64,000 nucleotides of DNA from Promethearchaeota archaeon (GTDB taxonomy: Archaea; Asgardarchaeota; Lokiarchaeia; Sigyniarchaeales; SOKP01), in NCBI GenBank assembly GCA_016926735.1, contig JAFGOA010000014.1:1-64000 (forward strand). The letters run 5' to 3'. This document shows positions 61,001-64,000 of the stretch, piece after piece (the first letter of the stretch is position 1; each line of letters opens with the position of its first letter). The notes under the pieces are model-generated. The model saw only the letters and a list, made by a program, of their open reading frames with translations. It made no database searches and was not told the origin of the DNA. The position numbers and the translations under genes are program-made.

Positions 61001-64000
61001 AGACATATTTAGAAAATCCGAGAGATAGTTTTGATAATCATTTAAGCATAGATTTTAGTTTTATAAGTACTTCTGGAAATATTATATTTACCCAAAGTGC
61101 CAATGTAATTACAAGTGATATAACTTCATTTATTCCTATATCTTACACTACTAATTTAGATATATGTGACGATAATAATCATCTTCTTAACTATAATTCT
61201 GAATTATATGATCATTTTGAATTGTACACTGATCAAAGCTCTATTATTTATGAAGCAGATGTAGATCTCAATGGTGAACCTGAATACAAGCATATAATAG
61301 ATATTGATAAAGATGGTATAATAGATGTTATAAAATATGGAATACAAGATGCTGAAAATGCAGGACAGATACTTTGGCATACTGTAATTCAAAATTATAA
61401 TGGATTTGAGACGAAAATCACCAGAGAAAAAGGAGATGATCTAGAGACTAAATGGTTTGATGTAGATGACAAAGCATTTTCTCATTATGATTTTAATATA
61501 TGGAAACTAGTTGGGATGGTTTTATTTATGCCTCTATTACTCCAAGGATTGTTTAGTATGATCTCTCCTTCAAGTGATTATTGGGCTCAGAAAAAAGAGC
61601 AAACGATGATTACAAAGGAAGAGGCTGTAAATCATAAATTTTATAGTATAACCTTAGATAAAGATTATGATGGTTTAGCCGATCAGCAGATTGTATATGA
61701 AAGAAATGAAGCAATACTATCCTATAAAGTCGAGACGTTTGAGAAAACCTTACTTGTAGCAAAAAACAAAGGCAATGGTCTTATCCATCAACCATTAGAG
61801 AATATTTCTATTAATAAATATAATGATTTAGTATTTAATGATGAGCTAACCGAAGATTTACTTGATTCTGGTGATTTTACAAATTCTAATCATTATATTT
61901 TAGCAAATGAAGATATTCTTAGAGCTTCTTATAGGAAATTTACAGAAAATAGTTCTACATTTTATCAAGATAGTTATTCACAGGAAAAGATCACAATTAC
62001 AGATTACAGAGACGGTGAGATTTCCGAGCAGAGAATTTATCTTGATGATTTTAGAAGTAATGAAATTGATGAAATTGAACCTTATTTTACTTCCTTTATT
62101 CAAAGTCAACAAATAACTAACATCGAGACTGGAGAGCAGACAACGATAAGCTTTGATCCTCAACTTCCATTCACAGATCCTATAGATATCTCTTGGGAAG
62201 GTGAGACATGGGGGATTGATAATGTTCCTATTAAATTGGATTCTCTTCAGGTATTAGGAGAGAATTCCTACTCTTCAAATAGATTTGAAAAAGATATTTA
62301 TCTTACGATACCAAATCGATTTTCTTTATATAATGATTATGGTAAAATATCTAAGGATAGTGTTGTAAATAATGGCTATGCTCAATTTAAAGCTAGTGGT
62401 GTATTAATAACTACAACTGATGATAAAGTCTATTATACAGGAGATATTGATTCCTTCATTGATGGAAGTGCTAAGACCGAAGGCAAGTATTTTTATCATG
62501 ATAGTAATCAAGATGGATTTTATGAAACAGTCTATATCTTAAGTGCTAATCCAACAGAAGCAGAAGATGGACTTCCTATATATGATGTTATTTCAATTGC
62601 GTTTAATTATGATGGAGTCCATGATGTAGCTCCATACGGACAGATATATAAAAGTGAAATTACAAAGACAGATCTTAATGATTTAAGCTCAGATAAATTA
62701 AAAATGGGAGACTGGATTTATAGCTATGGTAATATTAGATCTGAAAAATTGTTATTCCCAGAAGAAAATGAGATTTGGGAGAAATATAAACCGAAGGATC
62801 ATATTTTTGAACTATATAAACTTGTAGATATTTCACAAAATCCAAAATTCTCAGAGCTTTTCTATGAAATTCGACATAAGACATATTCAGATGCATGGGA
62901 AATTTATAAAGACCAATTGTCAGCAGATATAATAGAACAGGTATTTACAACCACAACAGCTTCTGTTATTGCTGGAATTGTAGAAGCAATAATGACCGCA
63001 AGTATTATTTTAGCCCCTTTTGCACATGGGGCTGGAATCCTCACCTATTTTGGTGTATATACATTAATGACAAAGTATTTTATCGATCTAAAAGTTCATC
63101 GGTCAAATTCAATTTTGAAATCTCAGACGTTCTATCCCACAGATAAAGACAAGAAGACTCCTACATCTCTAAATGAGAGGATGTGGATGGATCGAATTCT
63201 AAAAGATTCTATGGCATCTGCTCTGATAGGTCATCCTGGGGGGTATTATAGAACTCTATCAGGGGGTATCTCAGGAGAAAAATATACAGCAGAGATTTTA
63301 GTTTCACCGCCAAATGGCGATAGGATCTTTAACTCTATGTCAGGATTTCTTGATTTGTTATGGGAGAATTTTTGGGATATGGGAGAATCTAATCCAGATG
63401 TCTATACTGCTCTTGATTTTGATGATCTTAATTTAGATTATTTCTTGCTAACAAACGATTTATTTGCTCTTAATGGAAGGACTGATAAAAAAGAATATTC
63501 ATTTAGCCTTCAAAATTATAATAATGGAATCTATAATGAATATCGGCAGACTACGCTTGGAGCTCTTCAAAATATGGTATCTATTGAATCTCAGAATGGT
63601 TTAAACACGATAAGAGCAACTTGTGTTAATGGAAGACCTGAATATGAGTTTATAAATAAAGATTCCATTCAATTTAATTCTATTTTACCGTTATCTGCAT
63701 TATCTAAGCCAATAATTCTAAGTAAGGAACGCTACTTACAAATTAATCCATTAAAAGGACATTTAACAATTGATGTTCAATGTGTAGGTGATCCGAATAC
63801 ATTAGGAATTTGTGCTTATGATATGAATTCAATAGAAAATCAATTCTATAAATCTAAAATATGCATTAATGAAGAGAGTTTCGATTATCCAATTTCAACC
63901 ATCTATATTGATATTATTCAGGAAGATGTGGAAAATGGAGTTCAATATCTTGCTCAAGGAATTGATATTAATAGCTCTGAATTTCTATTAGATGATGGAA
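34024..64000 (+). CDS. Giant membrane-anchored surface protein (at least 9,992 aa), truncated by the window end
   Basis: ATG at 34024, preceded by in-frame TAG at 34012. Reads open to 64000 in the sampled stretches. The track lists no ORF from this start and none in this frame up to 64000, as expected if the frame never closes. Domains: N-terminal TM cluster, dockerin, LamG-like x4, Ig-like modules. Confidence 0.93.
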   Translation, partial: MEKYSDKSIVYNRVSYLFEKEDKKNLEDLSIDLRFKNSHLSIYMNELKDSEIDLRPFTNKRQIKNNPITISLDINPHKIKELHSIKVELFDLYDIISGYSITIPATEFAPFKKSIEINIPSIQQYLDKIKLIPIFKNPNPKYKLYYDGYYGSSQSKKQKQKQKQDQTSDISSDSSNVYTWSSIFLLLILSVILLFINTPYYPIPILSMILPIILFSKRDNHRKYFITAVLILLFLVCFPVIFTITPLTNVNSQKPHFAKVSYSSGQNTDDLNFDTLQYYNELEDLGKITINDIIILKSETSLSLAQSSQQIVILIAQNNTIINPKYYEKSFNFRSNYIQGPKKKTDILTIIDLKDYDLLPGEYRLTTFLSVNNFYGVQRSELLTYNISLGRDVLHIVGSDRYKELGKYGSVYTIDNQDSFTTFYEGRILNSAGIGVQLDNMELYLEKNNRYQKIATISTNNQGYFIYNYTTKGYFEVNSLAKIEFGGNELYNSLTQEEYAGLEQSIRGKRIFSDLNGDGYPEFPYTLEELINALNNANPIEILSFFTEFNEMSGAYVYDSILNYQGEVFGNVNLNIEGIRDSGARFDGLGDKIYTNSEFKMGDVNHDGKIDILDALITAQNYVGLNPEPFYPEQADVNGDNNIDILDSLQIAQYYVGLITEFPNSDPSEITYDNYDYINFGDILSSDLAYNDEFGLSLWINPSKFSSNLSEHGVKNCFFSKGENLEIGFNESGYLMVYLNTNNIETITYFGQENSIQKNLWNYIAIRFEMGDVDALIQDSWYLTDIYDSEPWINYVSLDLSGDLIIGAEINTFSCFGGIIDELKIYREAPLHSELEETIYSILRIDSATAYNFQDNNWQDITNGEIIDEYILFECNKSRDSLAIIEKVEFYLSNTPLDYNNIIIDQWKLIKEFHYDANNYKYMLDIRDIPDGDWYFIIKAIDNRNNEIFKTCEVLENDIYFTISNFQDNINFIYLGYNDKINYNSQIGLTIDPLFENYVESLDLFINFSGSVEKINLNPISFDKIIQNNYLISLNDISDWIEQMSLLPNEYDVSFIVKGYFDFNQFGEYEYTYNLSSTILDIKSPVISIIESGYSLEFGKTYTATDNNQITFGITSLEDDFKKVEIYYRYDKTSQQDEWIFYKTIIPQQIPFDISFNIANLKDDKIYLRFKIIDNLGNSRDLINENNWIEKDQNNHDFIVNGLDENAIYSLDSGNMIDIAPVIHPYDNDITKVIITTEYESFSLNNVYIDHNSIYFSDINEDIKLNAVFYTIFGNKITSIPIKVQLFQNNNLISSKIFSIIATGMYFSEIISISDVIINPEVNIPNNNINMRFTTSKKTYNNSYGIPYIVGSTSPNLQIYNDNNELVDIIDLNPNIDGYRSASYSNINIRNNYFEISYPTNLLYEEDICSIDKLIIGGIEYDFSQYFNNENIIIKLESQTILDGFYDNANPIKIIYSYVSSNKLNQYDGSYDFKTIPQGNYTFIGEFLDLSGKRSYYKIDNYKIDFQEPQIYRQFRNGISINPKSHPSLSFIILDASEIINYSFNQSLEGYWIKEGSLYTFYIDENINLPDGYYNIELSFEDANNFLSSIVFSIFIDTQAPKPKIIKNDYEYFKGLYHVYLEIEDDSICELYLDKVVDSQGIIFDKIIQSVIKKNDTAWDLVFDTSQLPDGVYNLTFIVIDQAGNMLNFNINDRVFDNTSPQVESIYRECEIENLLYFSEELSDTNYLSEQEYIFIKSVDKIFGKTNIVELYYTDPLEEHNLTIAEDLNLETLLYKVIGYSNPIIYDVGDIYNIQKITIGGIEVNDFSIIQKEGELFLKIGEEYRYLLTSSNANKITAQLYTINSNKLELVYNNLDQIWQLKSPNSDYFNISSHILISEGQTFLFWFELQDNLTNTFITKKYKGILDNELELTEEKSLFEWNFRTNPDNQGIMILGSPDPMYSIININHTLIEHDVFKVYIYGSENNIDFSLLGRAYFNGDNIWTLYWDYTHNSIIHTLPKDYYIQVVVLDRAYNSISQIESIKILDYQKLELVAEMTFGDILEYNPSIPHSIEEFSTKIKEFFGTADLWTIISEYYDTEYEEWIPLATETTQINIQGEYADYSITWDISEDIKFLDSMGSLNYEYLPMQITDIKATEIWGSWGVFNSFNQWQPLLLKNNSDYLDINIYSFDKSLGWILNTSLSTEIQIPYVDNSTFKLFDIDNDGIWEIIRFTKTSLDIIYLNNSVWNIKENVLDNQNNVYLTFDIIYDKICQSSTLLLVQQEGSFYTLYKYNLNSSFSIISQSTTQIIGNFIPTSINIVENFVFTDRKEIIVGGFYSHNFSSNLYIYNNENLEFKNCIFENILGVIDIIEYMMINGIPTIILGINQISIGNKDLVISLQYNYQLDDWIKYELSEIDEISFKIFDLMSINNNIIISANSGIFKAKIENNIDNKIVYNPSLIATETFTKSDLAPEFNPIIEVNHSPISEITKVLYKINDTWNILEKEKYYYSPFEVKLLLSDIWEFLGEIKIIYKYDSKSDEQKQKLDTTFEILHGSSNKEQISASSTFINEYPQPLLYLNPTTDYSSDNADWIELRHEWNERGINYRYTPIQSEYNVANFAQVYTPFSKNTILSIDENFQIDLSSNDDIGEIIAVKGIYYGGENQAYHYPIFDYELLGNDILSLKKCNTRSLYKKISIDYIPQIELVQLPQFNEFWFLPNTSRSLEEPYYVCNVMDDVNVYKDFIHQKGDNDYIIGYNEYGMYINFTNEINPIGIPKGSVYYAKNNTNYSTKISMKDYAIYPYEIIDKKDELIGGKLIITLKAGLNDILYAELSQMIHDSFDITISLYLLDSNKQRTFIHSIKKTLGSNIGFLLRNIEISLNENTLSNGELELLKQSVAIDSENDLLVSFETSLDNLKVNAEIIKGHYAQEIIDISFEPKILSSAQIYNGIPINQTYVNVPQDNIQLELINRSLYQFNSESLNYDYEITIQSLKAENLKIDENDYEFNEDEKTIRLQNEWTGYSGLITANITYKAFNWDRNKISTEPIIFNFNGNFINKTTQFLELEVSFDNKGVPGFESYAFDSEGRLSLNAESKDPNLIKSYFYNFRLKKWEKTEFIVYTKISGKEGNSLPIYSYVFDRTAITFEDYFNQVNENNFELQVIFIVECEIEAFYLSRISYNIQSINPKVYYSPPQNEVENTLEVQFDVDLTNYFNNPDIYINQIKITLDYLASLNLDNSEDFIQNALVQETHGVYVLNKYLEYQETNLEQNHLFLSKDDLKDIIIYNSEANLYYLRIKVSYSYSLLLYMNLGDILGEIRSSLQLLKYDLSLSFTHFKMERISAFNNNIPFELQEIIIPDYIQSGSQIFTQNNYLNNCIGIFNGFLKKSKTKQRLMLRQNLYYRVKDFGIDHQILLDQRYNDFQFQITKPVGALLSPSEIYISNEELFRVITSSDISKAELYVINDQEQDEYIGELTPSESEENIYEYNWQSIQQDTNSQTGDNIKIKIILTDLLQNTNSYGYSLLAKYELDKPEILICNGTENYEYTLTNPFTEIRFKNSENKLLAYWNFEEGWGNMVYDALEGTDGTLINMENVNWATGIIGNYSLYFDGINDYIRTNVNPNINFRTSDFSISLWVNPENVQSSTLFSSMGDVNISLQLINNQPYFEIIDNDGDFLSRSIDIQLEINQWYHLIFTWNGEEITAYIDRAINQTAQLGDGNLIGDLSTNAPIYIGGNENPINQYQGLMDEIMLFDFELNTDEIDYLFYRNEFQEVISESKWWEIENDNIEGGVITGENWQEGKVGEQSFQFNSHSNSPEINDFNIFDGQSTQTGNLESTKDNKGIDLTSTETSFNYDFSDNRRIWEYDQILWDEDFTVFDSSYMNYISNPNYGSLFEITNNLNMFNRFPTASTNINWNDWTDFNYNNYYTTSNWDQNGALSSELRQFNYDSAQGNDLIFTQNKGMWDNQCGLEDVGGDKATFSSTDLDLQDVERFSQDFENGDFTNISYPDFYNKNFAYDTNRIYLENQYPEIHSQEDWIDWSLDSNSQFSTSSWNPSTQKLNSDLRLRPSLSNPIYASSTNINKATDAFVHWDFAHQPGTGWWQNGFLFYNQIAKGLHPKANYDALAVYPDQPNLEEPKHGYTRKFEYSLEFEGDLYDDHVKTGMSIKDFAIGPFSICSWVYSNVPYNDHRWNTIIGEDSGGDFNLAQIDREGDGTFRVHIDGIIESTEIPCPRLPGWHLISLVFDGNNIKLYTNNVLRGTLPTSFSPENLSKGKIRIGGRSVLGESWDGYIDEVMIFRHALSDYDINWLYTYPTWESIIYQDKSKINEKDGIGLILEKTLDVQKLIPNGSRVFEYQGESGHTYDTQADNWWEDVDALYNQYGTWAGSSGPATVWTNEYVTAQIESGNINQYWERTDILLDISALLTPADEVGYFAIYDYSDSTYKQIFRITSNDGYDIYWDKFNRIQINSHDNSVIDPINSNGDMEFYFHNKAWDFWSLDSTVRVLMNQFLIFNYVRQIESEINFNFGDALDGENDYFLSFAGKCDAGTASLQVNDNNVLNIGSGSWTEETDIYLENPTSISINLDSYETNNIEIDYIFLKKAVPTDDYFAELKKETDFKGFLNRYDDYDIYDKNFEMNVEFEYRFNVNDELWSEASIAEFYLYDNYYNIFINDNQWHTLNDHIIFNSDSQPYLNMTFIIANGLLELRNMKYHVRFLCKESFQENCILQQSYIISEQVSDYLPPDTYATYRQDYGYFFIEIDYDFKTLDDGNNYRLYNTSNIYKFGIGIDILSDGVWLDTQWKHLSNNNYTGMLSFDVRSFLNNNSYLTFEAFNITIALAGLSSCEINRISLIERADEVHQKSEVDYYMTLSLFEHNYNNIYDTLEHLNITFNAYSNVTFSDGYSDAFKFDLLVYNVRHSQWESIVDVVKLLPKDGFWEAIDAEEYINSTGHISFQIKAHILYYFEYEIYLDQFRIECEWIRNGGFNYSTLSCEFTDTFLNIFDNEEGFDKLYNISINFDYNFSILNTQYDAYAKVIIDGNEIMLSSTEELNKQFMYSFIFDSTNHNSFDIIFNISNGRLSIPLLTDGGDFNFDINMRFECIQETSGNRKLQQIFDISLPDQLNNFKEFIRENGYLNVSLDYDLIILEDGIQFYNLYGRINNLEIIFWVKADGVWHNDTVIQADSNITNDLINYDIRAFLNANNLQKFEDLNITIVSSGQNNLTIHDIKFFDHRHRLPANIVTTIEFPVELLYVDYEFELIYEYDISNGLDGVFTKEEISIYNFITTQYEILTSTDDFTPLSFKLDNNYIDPIYNAIRINISYEYYGNEQEQFNLDLDVLQAVQYNHITFDIPTVFENPMGDVSFAGWVKLDSLSELSTLYGEFKENGDVMNYFGITGNGELFFDKIGLYDNNNVTSVPNIINLGEWTHIAIIQQGDYISFYKNGLKMGDTQIYMKTYSNFIPEIISIGSGYQLNSYFHNRFHGCIDDIRLYNFPLTSTEINFLYNMGNGQFGSLSRRVAQPRNFIPSEQYRIIDLKTGDESEWIDFHSQSIRNLHDLGSLPNEFQIEYMLIDYAGNTAITDVYNRNYKTIHHSRNSSITWIDETLDLNSGNPDERELIFEGSFGGANLDVLINGFRYGTASYNPILDQYSITFGIENDKSTLVAYSDPIMSPSIYSNVNPLNRISWNVNREDLFGVIKHILVDQDVKITNPLTTKATQKLYLAHLYDRGVILDDYMRIRDVYYINSTTNVSEHLLYGEYLINDLGVVSFPEYSKVYDLYNKIDEIKGKVLYFEYDTSQFSNMLHQDNADGFYIELSIPDLYYRHTTIEQLNIKFNDALGKCFAKTYYDLDLRKYFIGPDKDNYEEVIFGFGKMRTIPLYIDLQEISFSNPYAKFDLSMLESISIEIIDNKQFPSSLMQYEEGISLLNLPYQKIAIKTIKLYNSISDDLIEDDQGFIHSQIRLQAPNYFNVFVDDDFKIKREEINLTDISIYANQEKIVDFVDIEYSDNIEVYLRYNKSLSPIPLEDIYYIPLSLCNASSNEILRFSTIRWISSVDYLPASEFASKYYYTSFKVPDCLGTHNISFISSGTSLYKINIDNAPIIALNVTQEGLSESEPLYLEEDQYEVKYREDFMLKGCILDNDDVIVKDEVYDYWYQTAYDGETTHKLDIISPYGDKNFIDTTQVAVYYINEDSEKAPLYINMDNIYYLDNTIINSDKVPEIRYSNNQFNLNIYWNTSSINFIDYDTTLLVSYKIIKGQPISPLSYSKIDDLGHNMYSNLIEIPFVEYDLINKEWITKKSITDRFSIDKNLLYYETYQKNTNIEGPSYLVNGERINLDILSFEHAYVNKSNTLIPIELLPENYTYSIIDGTLHFEYLDFKQGDIVTIGYYAYHPIMLDYSLEEQNLEYIRLISQSNYSNYYEFTQSKYKISEDGFTLFLQSLGDIDFETSEFDIYDLIEVKYHASLTRRVDLSSSILLLVQDETGNYLPVDTIPIDSLGLFEYQKTFSIDSLPLPMNYGKTLVNMRIDYLPINIYDKTKESIQQIDYEFEGKKRYSIKESNDWNKEFRIYTIPRKVKLEMIEDPTQQMVVSQTFKENREYQLNQNPLETIEQGEEYSSLQIDALVKQDYDFTFKLTDFSENNPIENSIVWAHIGLIPKSETQFLNPKAITDSGLPIYYESLGTELFSSRGPGEGPNKMYGCPLIYDNDNTFFSYGPYYWDYRITNELGEVSFNISLDQDYLEDFKQNFGDSEDITSIEDVVLYIRVFSSYFNWQDMSIDHPEHYICSKQGDIFDGQSILENYDFTDLSLQDSTYAEGIIRLHKKDIALGIVDRLSYQLRENIPEYDDFSFNIYCTEAEPIPSSSSLSLSSLLQVYESKDLEATMTSILNENHSYILKAKFIDPQGNAVRNPYITEEKSYDFFFSIKNGFNSGKITIPNDTIAYIINALGLGMSTIQIQVLESAYYKFSPIITVPFDIQSENYLRFGEKNLKLDLIEPYISAWGNAYSNNEEMPFESNYPYLIGTLWVEPEIDGGNDLSIQDYIEMNIDCTIYNDDGTTSTFPLREGVMIRPGNHDGIMTFSIGLGPEDAFLMGLECDINLRFNIDYTKDQIYQDQRDIEIYLLDLRLESNPTSNNPTIYWSIYNDKFSSENIDIDITNGISEASGLLTLRDQEIFFIYSNDTKRYGLPSENELLSLKSQENIIPITVKGVKDGSEYEFRRDIDYIIPYIHSENLENASIIEFIEYPDEETEFSITYMFDFNYDSNYYGLISLGYSNTLNQSSINLKIPKSLLPESSKAKSPMFTRFTDRFIGTGIQSEFILDYSLDDTPIWNDDNFIIYNSREIESQNGNFNVDLYQGYPRLIFENAPPSDLEFKVMYGIKSGYNLGYGFQKIDKSYSDSIRLLYYGETPSSQIIDEMRKPLTSYNPNNNSLYIALDNSEKTRLELLSLPLLYAPEISLYFVFDEIILDLIEKYNELDKNNLKIEFKYTTNDGFYEFYSDPIFIDLDYNELYFDIENNAYTFSYQKDLQPIYDMVGTNNLDIEIKISELGDNVHIPYLILDSFEYLTDERIIETYNNIPLDNKGDMDIDSIINTNHYYQIFSTDLITEYNLLSNSEVTVGLKDLQDTELVSLQKTENEEFNFLYYGDERTISLDDSSYIPNLGMFINTYESNEIGYQDGFLDLYYGSGTEIDGEKYYDKDIYMEYGTYAVADYYSRVVDYTSISWEDCYEFTDKFLTTDNIDVSGEVFYHQLFSLNSDINNSAVMNSIFPEYDNIYFGIELARDLDISRIGAVGKPYYYAIGAQGFPIGEYRELYCNVIANGDQIYNPTPSQFVIEKESEYRLAYDENNTAYLLFFIPLYELSTFTDINDYIMVDFWANAEFTYGKDYYIHENPENSYISELEFDFSYSSVYSYNVHPDFKNNNHFNIKYYALEWENANEHYIMDSSDSFTFQEKEKYNISILYSNAKNSDKFSVQYLVPEGQYMKGSELFTTIYTLMQNSNNEEKLIQINIGDNNNLILQEAPNSYNYTINIDEIESYVNLIYGIPYRIIEDSYVYVLAEFNSTMLKYSMSHTPFNYKYVDPSKGDYHIELIIDGESIAFSNQILFHEYIKEIKENYIYFNNKERGQIGYISPQSEITLKYKFKLQPGILERKHFLILSYPYSNIFNTEMGLTTSSDTKYRETYRKLSGGSIISPFDYSISIDDTYSLYLSYRLNQRDYYEQKFTIQAQNYVSWENGYIYKFIPDDLRENGYIEVLKTDDNINSVNVYYFDNFGHMKFLDKTHYNLDFSTGRILIENDGNELVGPSLLKKEFYVSFLSNPNDKELASYQFSYDSTKDIVETLDVNYWDIIGIDDIDIIPNLDAYYYINEQKSTLTNTVCLASQISTYLKDGTELEFDISAELEQSNSELLSAIHEGKYSVLHVDAHIDNLESVKKLIIELYDNFGSVIHTHSIVKEEIEMYDNDLRIELPDGPNSLQTIRIIPIFRDDNEYSSNNDIGISQIQATKWDNALVSINEDGIEYMDVTLQYDLKTDLSTSGYELAYIFNDKLEYLELPENISIAYDTLTDENGNILSYHLKIPSVYIHPKTKETTKFHHDDIIVIRYNSPIKRGITLTVGKMYFENNIHQDLEKAEIMFVNADSQNSYSQFTEDYYYSVPLQVTPFETEYSGRFKAIKIELNFSDLFKQQNANTLDFSDIVVSVPHPNYELTINEIVLLKDSQITAESGDVDSRVWQYCEIEMFEASETPENDVYQLQLDELPLFYPNTEWIEYLSIYDENGNYYTAGLTGDQYQLHYDGTSNEFRWNPSFNQYPSYFGMEFEETLIIEPNTTLYFQYCTNDSWNTPIRIEQENIALNSIRVVYDYNYLLKPEYYEWYRDYFNPTHSYENIAYSFQDSVEYEVVQYYHESFTIYEGVNQYEYQFDTDDYNFQDDFIDCNLYQVIGLTPTFESEVLTDNPDYLIEFYPSNNSVLILNINNENLNKFDLITIVLNYKYGPISSYTEIHLLDVFNQTYLENPRDSFDNHLSIDFSFISTSGNIIFTQSANVITSDITSFIPISYTTNLDICDDNNHLLNYNSELYDHFELYTDQSSIIYEADVDLNGEPEYKHIIDIDKDGIIDVIKYGIQDAENAGQILWHTVIQNYNGFETKITREKGDDLETKWFDVDDKAFSHYDFNIWKLVGMVLFMPLLLQGLFSMISPSSDYWAQKKEQTMITKEEAVNHKFYSITLDKDYDGLADQQIVYERNEAILSYKVETFEKTLLVAKNKGNGLIHQPLENISINKYNDLVFNDELTEDLLDSGDFTNSNHYILANEDILRASYRKFTENSSTFYQDSYSQEKITITDYRDGEISEQRIYLDDFRSNEIDEIEPYFTSFIQSQQITNIETGEQTTISFDPQLPFTDPIDISWEGETWGIDNVPIKLDSLQVLGENSYSSNRFEKDIYLTIPNRFSLYNDYGKISKDSVVNNGYAQFKASGVLITTTDDKVYYTGDIDSFIDGSAKTEGKYFYHDSNQDGFYETVYILSANPTEAEDGLPIYDVISIAFNYDGVHDVAPYGQIYKSEITKTDLNDLSSDKLKMGDWIYSYGNIRSEKLLFPEENEIWEKYKPKDHIFELYKLVDISQNPKFSELFYEIRHKTYSDAWEIYKDQLSADIIEQVFTTTTASVIAGIVEAIMTASIILAPFAHGAGILTYFGVYTLMTKYFIDLKVHRSNSILKSQTFYPTDKDKKTPTSLNERMWMDRILKDSMASALIGHPGGYYRTLSGGISGEKYTAEILVSPPNGDRIFNSMSGFLDLLWENFWDMGESNPDVYTALDFDDLNLDYFLLTNDLFALNGRTDKKEYSFSLQNYNNGIYNEYRQTTLGALQNMVSIESQNGLNTIRATCVNGRPEYEFINKDSIQFNSILPLSALSKPIILSKERYLQINPLKGHLTIDVQCVGDPNTLGICAYDMNSIENQFYKSKICINEESFDYPISTIYIDIIQEDVENGVQYLAQGIDINSSEFLLDDG
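34561..34770 (+). other. Transmembrane cluster of the giant protein
   Basis: WSSIFLLLILSVILLFINTPYYPIPILSMILPIILFSKRDNHRKYFITAVLILLFLVCFPVIFTIT. Confidence 0.85.
35827..36000 (+). other. Dockerin type I-like domain inside the giant protein
   Basis: Duplicated Ca-binding repeats GDVNHDGKIDILDALITAQNYVG and ADVNGDNNIDILDSLQIAQYYVG. Confidence 0.88.
36061..36525 (+). other. LamG/ConA-like domain 1 of the giant protein
   Basis: FGLSLWINPSKF ... LWNYIAIRFEM ... LIIGAEINTFSCFGGIIDELKIYREA. Confidence 0.7.
44650..45270 (+). other. LamG/ConA-like domain 2 of the giant protein
   Basis: LLAYWNFEEG ... SLYFDGINDYI ... FSISLWVNPEN ... WYHLIFTWNGEEITAYIDRA ... IYIGGNENPINQYQGLMDEIMLFDFELNTDEIDYLF. Confidence 0.87.
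46225..46905 (+). other. LamG/ConA-like domain 3 of the giant protein
   Basis: FSICSWVYSN ... WHLISLVFDGNNIKLYTNNVLRGTL ... IRIGGRSVLGESWDGYIDEVMIFRHALSDYDINWLY. Confidence 0.85.
47880..49690 (+). repeat. Block of diverged beta-rich modules in the giant protein
   Basis: Clearest pair: FIEIDYDFKTLDDGNNYRLY...DGVW...FDVRSFLNNN...FEAFNITI (48241 on) versus VSLDYDLIILEDGIQFYNLY...DGVW...YDIRAFLNANNLQKFEDLNITI (49381 on). Confidence 0.6.
50020..50500 (+). other. LamG/ConA-like domain 4 of the giant protein
   Basis: VSFAGWVKLDSL ... GEWTHIAIIQQGDYISFYKNGLKMGD ... FHGCIDDIRLYNFPLTSTEINFLYNMG. Confidence 0.87.
62944..63090 (+). other. C-terminal-side hydrophobic (membrane-like) segments of the giant protein
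   Basis: ASVIAGIVEAIMTASIILAPFAHGAGILTYFGVYTLMTKYF. Confidence 0.65.

Noticed and set aside
35427-62163. Short ORFs listed on both strands inside 34-64 kb (e.g. 35427..35672 -, 43946..44149 +, 61907..62116 +)
   Set aside because: All lie in other frames of the continuous giant ORF and read as AT-rich shadow translations with no domain character.

Overview
AT-rich archaeal chromosome segment. The gene content points to an Asgard (Lokiarchaeia-like) archaeon: Rab-type GTPase, aRF1, aIF2-beta, NMD3, RIO1, PAN, NAC, TFE, MBF1, RpoB/RpoH, and a Get3/ArsA ATPase. This assignment is an inference from content, not a database match. About 1-33 kb is mostly conserved housekeeping genes. Three features stand out. 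(1) rpoB is interrupted near its 5' end. An N-terminal 59-aa ORF (28693..28514, too short for the supplied track) and the 1075-aa main ORF are in different frames. Removing exactly 32 nt (28503..28534, minus strand) joins them into a normal RpoB (...EVVPD|IPGFKIKFGKI...). Those 32 nt are flanked by a bulge-helix-bulge (GTA-CCTG-ATA ... CAGG-AAA-TAC), so this is a candidate archaeal mRNA intron. (2) Two tRNA genes carry introns: an initiator tRNA-Met with two (position 37/38 and T-loop), and a tRNA-Cys with one in the D-loop. (3) From 34024 to the window end (64000) the plus strand is one uninterrupted frame of at least 9,992 codons, missing from the ORF track because it has no stop in the window. 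It encodes a giant membrane-anchored, apparently extracellular protein with a dockerin, four LamG/ConA-like domains, many Ig-like modules, Ca-binding-like DxDxDG motifs and late hydrophobic segments.
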